DNA from: an uncultured Actinomycetes bacterium
GTDB lineage: Bacteria; Actinomycetota; Thermoleophilia; Solirubrobacterales; Solirubrobacteraceae
Direction: 5' to 3'
Assembly: GCA_937888775.1 (NCBI GenBank)
Contig: CALAQT010000435.1
Span: 1-9,050, forward strand
DNA: 9,050 nt
Shown here: positions 1-4,972 of the stretch, one piece after another
How positions within the stretch are numbered: the stretch's first letter is position 1
Layout: each line of letters starts with the position of its first letter
Notes under the pieces: model-generated
What the model saw: the letters and a program-made list of their open reading frames with translations, nothing else
Databases searched by the model: none
Told to the model about the DNA's origin: nothing
Program-made: the position numbers and the translations under genes

Positions 1-278
1 CGTTCATCTATGCCGAGCGCCACGACAACGGCGACTACTACTACTCGGTCACGATTCCGTCGTTGATCGTCGCCACCTACGGTGGCGGGACCGGACTGCC
101 CACGCAACGGGAATGCCTGGAGCTGCTGGGCTGCTACGGCGACGGCAATGTGCGCAAGTTCGCCGAGATCGTCGCCGCCACCGTGCTCTGCGGCGAGCTG
201 TCGCTGGGGTCGGCGGTCGTCGCGGAGGAGTGGGTGGAGGCGCACGACATCTATGGAAGGAATCGCGAAAAAGCCTGA
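1..278 (+). CDS. Hydroxymethylglutaryl-CoA reductase, C-terminal part (5' end outside window)
   Basis: HMG-CoA reductase reduces HMG-CoA to mevalonate with NAD(P)H, the committed step of the mevalonate isoprenoid route. About 91 C-terminal residues are present, read in the frame that starts at base 3. The fragment shows the family block IPSLIVATYGGGTGLPTQ, followed by a leucine-rich helix (ECLELLGCYG). It then has FAEIVAATVLCGELSLGSA and ends in EAHDIYGRNR. The His of that last motif aligns with the catalytic histidine near the C-terminus of class I enzymes. The tail after GRNR is only three residues, a normal ending for the family, so the gene is truncated only by the window edge. No membrane segment is visible in the fragment. 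The next gene starts 52 bp downstream on the same strand. The family call is firm. Class and cofactor cannot be decided from this piece. Confidence 0.93.
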   Translation, partial: FIYAERHDNGDYYYSVTIPSLIVATYGGGTGLPTQRECLELLGCYGDGNVRKFAEIVAATVLCGELSLGSAVVAEEWVEAHDIYGRNREKA

Positions 279-287
279 CAGGCTCCT

Positions 288-307
288 CCCCCGAAACCCG
301 CCGGGGG
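288..307 (+). terminator. Weak GC hairpin after the HMG-CoA reductase gene
   Basis: CCCCCG (288-293) can pair with CGGGGG (302-307) around an 8-nt loop, ten bases after the stop codon. No T-run follows, so intrinsic termination is uncertain. A second small dyad, AGCCTG-A-CAGGCT (272-284), is centred on the last base of the stop codon. Confidence 0.3.
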
Positions 308-315
308 GGCCGGTA

Positions 316-336
316 AGGCATGATGGGTGAATGCCT
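316..336 (+). promoter_or_regulatory. Dyad spanning the start codon of the PNK-like gene
   Basis: AGGCAT (316-321) and ATGCCT (331-336) are exact inverted repeats with a 9-nt spacer. The right arm contains the ATG start, and the loop contains the putative ribosome-binding purines. In RNA this could hide the start. A chance six-base dyad is also possible. Confidence 0.25.
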
Positions 337-969
337 GATGCCCCTTCATCGCGCAGCGTCAAGATCGGCGCCGACGAGCGCACCGGCTGGTCCTCCGAGC
401 GCCCGCGGCGCGACGGCGCGCCGCCACGGCCGGCCAACATCGCGGTCCGCTCACGCGTGCTGCGTCCTTCAGACCGGATGCGCTACTCCCCCGGCAGCTT
501 GCTGCTGGTCGTCGGCGCCACCGATTCAGGTCCCGATCGCTTCCTGGACCGCGTACTGGAGGAGCGCGGGATCGCGTTCTCGCTCGCCAAGGTCAGGGCG
601 CTGCTGGCCGGCCGGGTTGCCGATGACGAGATCGAGTCCCGGTCACGCGAGCTGCTGGACGCCACCGTGACCAAGCGCCAGCACGGCGGCCAGACCGTGG
701 TGATCGCGATCGAGGGCTTCGACGCCGAGGAGCGCGAGCGCTATGTGCGCCTCGCCCACGGGCTGCGGCGCCCGCGCCACCTGCTGCTGATCGAAACGGC
801 CCGCAACCAGTTACAGGAGGACGAGCGCCCGGCGCTGGACGAGTTGCGCCGGGCCCTGGACGCCGGCGAGCTCGGCCAGGAGGGCTTTCAGACCGCCATG
901 CGCCTGGGCGGCAACGCACTGTCCGAGCTCAAGCGGATCGTCTTCCGCCCGCCCCCGCGAGAGGACTGA
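331..969 (+). CDS. Degenerate polynucleotide-kinase-like P-loop protein (probable pseudokinase)
   Basis: The 212-residue protein follows the layout of bacterial PNK-like AAA kinases from about residue 55 onward. A hydrophobic strand (SLLLVVG) leads into the P-loop position, which reads GATDSGPDRF (62-71) instead of G-P-S-G-S-G-K-S-T-F. The GK[S/T] residues are replaced by P, D and R. The usual SSDxxR catalytic segment reads SLAKVR (84-89), losing the Asp but keeping the Arg. The strand usually reading VVDATN is VVIAIEG (123-129). The C-terminal block around QEGFQTAMRLGG (183-194) and the final KRIVF strand are intact. ATP binding is therefore doubtful, and a binding or regulatory role is more likely. 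The first 49 residues are Arg/Pro-rich and look disordered. ATG at 331 follows a purine-rich GGGTGA. An internal ATG at 478 (residue 50) sits just before the core domain and is a credible alternative start. The family assignment is by motif alignment in my head, so it is moderately certain. Confidence 0.6.
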   Translation: MPDAPSSRSVKIGADERTGWSSERPRRDGAPPRPANIAVRSRVLRPSDRMRYSPGSLLLVVGATDSGPDRFLDRVLEERGIAFSLAKVRALLAGRVADDEIESRSRELLDATVTKRQHGGQTVVIAIEGFDAEERERYVRLAHGLRRPRHLLLIETARNQLQEDERPALDELRRALDAGELGQEGFQTAMRLGGNALSELKRIVFRPPPRED

Positions 970-999
970 GCTCGCAGATCGGAGGGTGCGGCTGCGAGC
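970..999 (+). terminator. Stem-loop directly after the PNK-like gene
   Basis: GCTCGCAG (970-977) and CTGCGAGC (992-999) are perfect 8-bp arms around a 14-nt loop, starting at the base after the TGA stop. The position and GC content suit a 3' stem-loop or terminator. There is no T-tract. It could also protect against read-through into the opposing remnant gene that ends at 1038. Confidence 0.45.
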
Positions 1000-1037
1000 C
1001 TGCCGTGCCCGAGCGCGTTGGGGAAACCAGCGCAGGC

Positions 1038-1500
1038 TTACACCGGCAGGGCGGCCTGGGGAGGGGCGCTCAGCGGCCGCGCGGACAGCTCACGCCAGGC
1101 CTGCGCGAGTAGCGCCACGCCCCGGCGGATGAGCTCGGGGCGGGGGCCGGCGCAGAGACGCAGATGCCCGGAGAAGCGGTCATCCGGCGCGGCGGAAGTG
1201 CCGGAGGCGACCGCCACCCCGTGGCGCAAGGCGAGCTGAACCAGGTCATCGGCGCTGCCGTGGGGAAGGCTCACCCACAGCGACCAACCCCCGGCCGGCT
1301 GCGAGAAACGCCACTCCGGAAGCTGCGCGCGGAGCTCGTGGGCGAGCAGCCCGAGCCGTTCCCGGGCGCGATCCCGAGCCGACCCGACCCGACGATCAGA
1401 TCGAAGTCATCCAGCACCGCCAGCGCGGAGGCCTGCGCGAGCGCGGGACTGCCGAGATCGGGCGCCCATCGTTGCTCCGAGCCCGGGTGCAGCGCACGTC
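1038..1500 (-). pseudogene. MocR-type (GntR/aminotransferase) regulator, C-terminal remnant with frameshift
   Basis: The reverse strand encodes the last third of a MocR-family protein, a GntR DNA-binding domain fused to a PLP aminotransferase-like domain. The piece begins around APDLGSPALAQ, the family's DLGSPxLxQ motif. It continues through VLDDFDLIVGS, then in a different frame through ARDRARERLGLLAHELRAQLPEWRF and PAGGWSLWVSLPHG. It ends with HGVAVASG, HLRLCAG and the GVALLAQAWREL helix before TAA (1038-1040). The frame changes at a (CCGAC)3 repeat (1379-1393 on the + strand). Removing one 5-bp unit restores a continuous reading frame. The winged helix, the PLP lysine region and the first two thirds are missing. 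Upstream of the DLGSP motif I find no matching family sequence, so the left border given here is approximate. It is a decayed gene, unless the 5-bp unit is an assembly error. The 5' truncation would remain even then. Confidence 0.75.
1379..1393. repeat. CCGAC x3 tandem repeat at the frameshift site
   Basis: Three perfect copies of CCGAC follow one imperfect copy, CCGAG (1374-1378). Polymerase slippage here would add or remove five bases. Exactly one unit less puts both halves of the MocR remnant in the same frame. Confidence 0.8.
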
Positions 1501-1596
1501 GGATGACGACCTCAGCGTGCACGTCGGGGGGCACGTGGTGATCGTCGCGCGGGGGACGTTCGCGTTGCGCCCGGAAGATGTCGAAGCCCACGGTGG
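1500..1596. other. Unassigned stretch between two gene remnants
   Basis: About 100 bp lie between the recognisable MocR block and the GNAT stub. The reverse strand stays open in the frame of the MocR DLGSP segment, from a GTG at 1591, but reads Arg/His/Pro-rich sequence (FDIFRAQRERPPRDD) with no family match. The forward strand has an open reading ending in VGGHVVIVARGTFALRPEDV and stopping at 1598-1600, which looks more protein-like but is unidentified. I make no gene call. Confidence 0.4.
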
Positions 1597-1746
1597 ATGA
1601 TGACCGCGCTTGAGCTCACGCTCCGCTGCGCCTACGAATCAGACGCACCGGCGCTGCGCTGGCTTGCCGCCCTCGACAGTCAGCGTGTCCCGGACGGTCC
1701 GCTGCTGGTCGCCGAGGTGGACGGTGAACTGTGGGCGGCGGTCTGA
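1597..1746 (+). pseudogene. Small GNAT-type acetyltransferase, N-terminal stub
   Basis: ATG at 1597 or 1600 opens a 48-49 residue frame ending at TGA (1744-1746). It reads ELTLRCAYESDAPALRWLAALDS, then VPDGPLLVAEVDGELWAAV. This matches the start of GNAT N-acetyltransferases: the IRxAxxxDaxaLxxLaaLDS helix followed by two strands, LLVAEVDG and a strand ending in AAV. Family members continue with at least another strand and the acetyl-CoA-binding R/Q-x-x-G-x-G/A region, or with a short DPF-containing tail in small members. None of this occurs here in any frame. The stub stops one base before a 13-bp tandem duplication and five bases from the stop of the opposing reductase gene. It is probably a deletion remnant. 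A functional micro-protein cannot be excluded, but its ribosome-binding site is poor (GGTGG abutting the ATG). Confidence 0.55.
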
Positions 1747-1747
1747 A

Positions 1748-1773
1748 CGCTCACGCAGCGCGCTCACGCAGCG
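1748..1773. repeat. 13-bp perfect tandem duplication
   Basis: CGCTCACGCAGCG occurs at 1748-1760 and again at 1761-1773. It encodes the last residues and the stop codon of the reductase gene on the minus strand (LRERAA then TGA). With a single copy, the reductase frame would miss this stop and read on into the GNAT stub. Confidence 0.85.
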
Positions 1774-2635
1774 TGCTCACCACGGCGGCGACATCCTCGC
1801 CGCCGTGTCCTTCGGCGATCGCCCGGTCCCACTGCGCTTCCACGCGCTCGAGCAACGGCAGGCGGAGGCCGCGGCCGTCGGCAGCCGATACGGCCAGGGT
1901 GACGTCCTTATGGGCGTGCGCGAGCGCGAATCCCGGCTCGAACTGGCGCTCGATCATCGCGTTGGCCTTGGCCACGGCGTAAGGTGCACCCAGCGGCAGA
2001 TCGGCGAGGGTGTCGGAGAACACTCGCGGATCGAGACCGAGCGCCTCGCTCAGCGCGACTCCCTCGGCAGCCGCCTCGGTGATCGAGGCCAGCCATCCGT
2101 TGAGGACGAGCTTGAGCGCGGATCCGTGGCCGACGGGGCCGAGCCAGCGTGTGCGCCGACCGATCACCTCGAAGATCGGATCAAGCTGGTCGCGCAAGGT
2201 CTCATCACCGGAGGCGAGGATCACTAGCTGGCCATCGCGCGCCGGGCCGTCGCTACCCGAGACCGGAGCGTCGACGAATGCGATCTCATGCTCCTGTGCT
2301 CGCGCCGCCAGCCGCCTGGTCCAATCCAGCCCGATCGTCCCCATCTGGACCCACGTGGAGCCCGGGGCCAGGGTATCCAGCGCGCCGTCGCGGCCGGCGA
2401 CCGCCTGCTCGGTGGCGGCGCCGTCGGCCAGCATCGTCACCAGCACGTCGGCACCGTCGGTCGCCGCGGCCGGCGTGAGCGCCACAATGGCGCCCGCGGC
2501 CCCGATCGGTTTGGCCTTGGCCGACGTGCGGTTCCAGACCCGCACCGGATACTGGGCGCTCAGCAGATTGCGAGCGATCGGCGCGCCCATCCGGCCGGTG
2601 CCGAGTAACGCGATCGTGGCTCTGTCGGTGTTCAT
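1751..2635 (-). CDS. NAD(P)-dependent beta-hydroxyacid dehydrogenase / imine reductase-type (3-hydroxyisobutyrate dehydrogenase family)
   Basis: The 294-residue cytosolic oxidoreductase belongs to the HIBDH/glyoxylate-reductase superfamily. It has an N-terminal Rossmann motif LLGTGRMG (10-17), VWNRT (33-37) after the second strand, and DAPVSGSDGPARDGQL (122-136) as the substrate-binding loop. GPVGHGSALKLVLNG (166-180) supplies the catalytic Lys175 and Asn179. The Arg-Thr after VWN suggests a preference for NADPH, as in the GLYR branch (family knowledge). The helical C-terminal dimerisation domain has the usual length. The ATG at 2635 is chosen over upstream starts because GGAGG lies 8 nt before it and the Rossmann strand begins seven residues later. 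It is co-transcribed with the MFS gene upstream and linked to it by a mini-ORF with ATGA overlaps at both ends. It may reduce a compound connected with the exporter. The substrate cannot be deduced. Confidence 0.9.
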   Translation of the reverse strand: MNTDRATIALLGTGRMGAPIARNLLSAQYPVRVWNRTSAKAKPIGAAGAIVALTPAAATDGADVLVTMLADGAATEQAVAGRDGALDTLAPGSTWVQMGTIGLDWTRRLAARAQEHEIAFVDAPVSGSDGPARDGQLVILASGDETLRDQLDPIFEVIGRRTRWLGPVGHGSALKLVLNGWLASITEAAAEGVALSEALGLDPRVFSDTLADLPLGAPYAVAKANAMIERQFEPGFALAHAHKDVTLAVSAADGRGLRLPLLERVEAQWDRAIAEGHGGEDVAAVVSTLRERAA

Positions 2636-2676
2636 GGCATCGCCTCCATCATCAGTCCGAGTTTCACTCTGTTCAT
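2632..2676 (-). CDS. 14-residue coupling mini-ORF between MFS and reductase genes
   Basis: On the minus strand, ATG (2676-2674) overlaps the MFS stop as ATGA. The frame encodes MNRVKLGLMMEAMP. Its TGA (2634-2632) overlaps the reductase start, again as ATGA. AAGGAG lies seven bases before the mini-ORF start, a better ribosome-binding site than most genes here have. It may be a leader for translational coupling, a regulatory peptide, or a stub of a lost gene. The peptide faintly resembles the first strand of luciferase-like monooxygenases, a weak hint only. Confidence 0.35.
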   Translation of the reverse strand: MNRVKLGLMMEAMP

Positions 2677-3959
2677 GATCCCGCTCCTTGATAGGTGATT
2701 TCGGCCGCCCCACGGCCACGGCCACGGCTACGCCCCCAAGCGCGCCCCGAGCCACCGCGCAGGAGCGCGGGTGCGACCGCGCCGAGGGCCACCACGAGCA
2801 CCCCGGCGAAGCCGAGCAGGCTCACCCGGGCGCTGACGTACTGGGTGGCGACCCCGAGTCCGAGGATCGGGCCCGAGAGCCCGAGGTAGGAGGCGAGGAA
2901 GAAAGTGGCAAGCGCCTCGGCCCGGACCTCGCGCGGCGCCAGATCCATGACCGTGTTGATGCCTCCCTTGAAGATCACGCCCGCGCCGGCGCCGCACAGT
3001 ACGCCGCCGGCGAGGAACGCCGGCAGGCTGGCCAGCCAGGTCGCCGCGGTGACCACGGCCAGGCCGGCGGGCAACAGGACGATGCCCACCGAGGACAGCG
3101 CTCGCGCGTCAAGCCGGGCCAGCAGCGACTGGGCGACCGCGCCGGCGGCAAACACCACGAAAGCGGCGAACCCGGCCAGCGCGTGAGAGCGATACCCGAG
3201 CGTGCCGGCGAGAAAGCTCGGCGCGAGCGAGGTGAAGAGGCCAAACACGGCCAGCGCCACAGACCCACCGGCGGCGGCGGCAAGAAAGGAGCGCCGCCCC
3301 GCCGGCGGAACCGAGATCCGCTGCGTGCGATAGCGCGGGCGCTCGCTCACACCAGCGGTCTCGGGCGCCAGAACCACGGCCAGGGCAAGCGCGAGCGCCA
3401 GGATCGCGAAGACGATGTAGGACAGGACCAGCGGGGCGGGCAAGAACTGCGCCAGCAGGCCGGCCGCCAGCGGACCGACGCCGATGCCGCCGAGGTTGGC
3501 CGCGGTCGCGACGAGCTCGGCGCGGCGCGAGGAGGACCGCGGGCCCCGGGCGGCGTGGAGCTCGGCGAGGTAGGCGGTGGCGGTCGCGGTGACCACTCCC
3601 ACCGACAGACCCGACAGCACGCGTGCCACCAGCAGGCCGGGGAGCGCAGGCCAGATCCCAAACACGCCGGCGCTGAGCGCGCCGATGGCAATCGCCGGGA
3701 CGATCACGCGCCGGCGACCGAACCAGTCGGAGATGTGCCCGGCGAGGAACAGGCTCGCGACCACGCCCAGGGCGTAGGCGGCGAAGATCACTGTCACGAT
3801 CAGGCCCGAGAAGTGATCACGGCGCTCGTAGAGCACGTACAGCGGCGTCGGCAGCGCACCGATCGCCATCACGGCCACGAAAGCGGCGGCGACGATCCAG
3901 AACCCCGCGGCGGGAGCTAGCGAGACCGCTTCCCGAAGTCGGTGGGCGCGATTGAGCAT
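2673..3959 (-). CDS. MFS transporter, 12-TM efflux type
   Basis: The 428-residue inner-membrane transporter is probably a proton-driven exporter. About twelve hydrophobic segments are visible, beginning with FWIVAAAFVAVMAIGAL. The MFS motif A, GHISDWFGRRRV, sits in the loop between TM2 and TM3. A longer charged central loop (ERPRYRTQRISVPPAGRR) separates the two halves. The tail is low-complexity, Gly/Arg-rich (GRSRGRGRG), and encoded by GGCCAC-type hexamer repeats near 2713-2732. I chose the ATG at 3959, shortly before TM1. An upstream ATG at 4031 would add 24 non-membrane residues encoded by the operator region and lie only 4 bp from the divergent LysR start. The gene is transcribed away from the LysR gene, whose product likely controls it, and continues into the reductase gene. 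The substrate is unknown. Confidence 0.88.
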   Translation of the reverse strand: MLNRAHRLREAVSLAPAAGFWIVAAAFVAVMAIGALPTPLYVLYERRDHFSGLIVTVIFAAYALGVVASLFLAGHISDWFGRRRVIVPAIAIGALSAGVFGIWPALPGLLVARVLSGLSVGVVTATATAYLAELHAARGPRSSSRRAELVATAANLGGIGVGPLAAGLLAQFLPAPLVLSYIVFAILALALALAVVLAPETAGVSERPRYRTQRISVPPAGRRSFLAAAAGGSVALAVFGLFTSLAPSFLAGTLGYRSHALAGFAAFVVFAAGAVAQSLLARLDARALSSVGIVLLPAGLAVVTAATWLASLPAFLAGGVLCGAGAGVIFKGGINTVMDLAPREVRAEALATFFLASYLGLSGPILGLGVATQYVSARVSLLGFAGVLVVALGAVAPALLRGGSGRAWGRSRGRGRGAAEITYQGAGS

Positions 3960-4004
3960 GAGCTCAGTCTGGCGGCCGGGCTTCAGCATGTCCAACGCAC
4001 AAAC

Positions 4005-4021
4005 TTGCTGAACTTCAGCAA
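4005..4021. promoter_or_regulatory. Perfect 17-bp dyad in LysR/MFS divergent spacer (candidate LysR operator)
   Basis: TTGCTGAACTTCAGCAA consists of two perfect 8-bp arms around one central base. It lies between the divergent genes and abuts the -10-like box of the LysR gene. A second half-site, CTTCAGCA at 3981-3988, repeats CTTCAGCA (4013-4020) exactly, 32 bp apart. That is three helical turns, as expected for a LysR tetramer contacting a recognition site and an activation site. Binding is inferred, not shown. Confidence 0.65.
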
Positions 4022-4027
4022 TAATAT
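4022..4027 (+). promoter_or_regulatory. -10 box of the LysR gene, leaderless arrangement
   Basis: TAATAT (TANNNT type) ends eight bases before the ATG at 4036. A transcript starting at the usual distance would begin at or just before the start codon. There is no convincing ribosome-binding site, which supports a leaderless mRNA. No clear -35 box is seen. The operator dyad abuts the box, which suits autorepression. Confidence 0.5.
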
Positions 4028-4035
4028 TCATAAAG

Positions 4036-4968
4036 ATGGAAGTGCGTCAGTTGGAGCATTTCGTGGCGGTGGCCGAGGAGCGGAGCTTCACCCGCGCGGC
4101 GCAGCGCCTGCACCTCGTGCAGTCGGCGGTCTCGGCCTCGATCCGCACGCTCGAGCGCGATCTGGAGGCCGACCTGTTTCACCGCACGACCCAGCGCGTC
4201 GCGCTGACCGACGCGGGCGCGACGCTGCTGCCACAGGCCCGCCGGATCCTGGCCGAGGTTGCGTCGGCGCACGAGCTAGTCGCCGACGTGCGCGGTGGGC
4301 TGCGTGGCAGTCTGACGATCGGCACGATGCAGGCGCTCAGCGCGGGTCCGGTCGACGTCCCCAGCATGCTCGGCCGGCTTCGCGTCTCCCATCCGCGGCT
4401 GGAGATCCGCCTGCGCTACGCCGAGGGCGGATCCTCAGAGCTGGCCGAGCGCCTGCGTGACGGACGGGTCGACGTGGCGATCGTGTCGCTGCCCGAGCAT
4501 CGCCCGGCGGGCATCTCGCTGACCGCGCTGACCAGCGAGCCGATGACGCTCGTGTGCCCGCCCGGGCACCGGCTTGCCGAGCGCCGGTCGGTGCGGATGG
4601 CCGAGCTCGGCGAGGAGACGTTCATCGACCATCCGGCCGGATGGGGAACGCGCATGTCGGTGGACCGGGCCTTTGCCGCCGCCGGCATGGAGCGCCGGGT
4701 CGCGTTCGAGGTTGGCGACACGCCGAGCGTTGTCAACCTCGTGCAACACGGCCTCGGCCTGGCGTTCCTGCCGCGCTCGCTGGTGACCGACTCCGACGGC
4801 GTACGCTTGGTCGCGTTGCGCGGCCTGGCGCCCCAATGGGAGGTGTCGCTGGCGCTGCCGTCAAACCGGCCGGTGGGCGCGGCGGCGCGGGCGTTCTCCG
4901 AGCTCGCGGTCGCCGGCGGCCGCCTCGCCTCGACCGCCGACGCGCCCGCCTCGACCGCCTCGGTCTAG
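4036..4968 (+). CDS. LysR-family transcriptional regulator
   Basis: The 310-residue protein has a typical LTTR layout. An N-terminal winged helix-turn-helix (1-60) contains LEHFVAVAEERSFTRAAQRL, then LHLVQSAVSASIRTLERDLEADLF and the wing RTTQRVALTDAG. A linker helix follows (about 61-88). The periplasmic-binding-like effector domain (about 90-292) starts at GSLTIGTMQAL and includes DVAIVSLP, MTLVCPPGHRLA and VQHGLGLAFLPRSLV. The C-terminus is a short Ala/Ser/Thr-rich tail with a repeated ASTA-type unit. It is transcribed divergently from the MFS-reductase operon, with a 76-bp spacer holding a perfect dyad, so autoregulation and control of that operon are expected for this family. Its stop lies four bases from the stop of the convergent Vps62-like gene. 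The effector is unknown. Confidence 0.95.
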   Translation: MEVRQLEHFVAVAEERSFTRAAQRLHLVQSAVSASIRTLERDLEADLFHRTTQRVALTDAGATLLPQARRILAEVASAHELVADVRGGLRGSLTIGTMQALSAGPVDVPSMLGRLRVSHPRLEIRLRYAEGGSSELAERLRDGRVDVAIVSLPEHRPAGISLTALTSEPMTLVCPPGHRLAERRSVRMAELGEETFIDHPAGWGTRMSVDRAFAAAGMERRVAFEVGDTPSVVNLVQHGLGLAFLPRSLVTDSDGVRLVALRGLAPQWEVSLALPSNRPVGAAARAFSELAVAGGRLASTADAPASTASV

Positions 4969-4972
4969 GCGC

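Noticed and set aside
1164..1541. 125-residue forward open frame over the MocR remnant
   Set aside because: The minus strand reads a recognisable MocR domain through this interval. The forward frame is low-complexity.
1610..2227. 205-residue forward open frame opposite the reductase C-terminus
   Set aside because: It overlaps the GNAT stub in another frame, then runs antisense to a well-supported reductase. No domain is visible.
2713..2732. GGCCAC-type hexamer repeat as a possible mobile-element trace
   Set aside because: It simply encodes the Gly/Arg-rich tail of the MFS protein. There are no terminal repeats or transposase.
2688..3920. Long 410-residue forward-strand open frame opposite the MFS gene
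   Set aside because: Composition is Arg/Gly/Glu/His-rich with no hydrophobic core or family motif. It is the antisense shadow of a GC-rich membrane-protein gene.
3960..4031. Upstream ATG (4031) as the MFS start
   Set aside because: It would translate the operator dyad into 24 soluble residues, has no ribosome-binding site, and lies 4 bp from the divergent LysR start.
4920..4963. Repeated GCCTCGACCGCC near the LysR 3' end
   Set aside because: It encodes a short Ala/Ser/Thr tail. It is an ordinary low-complexity terminus, not a structured repeat array.
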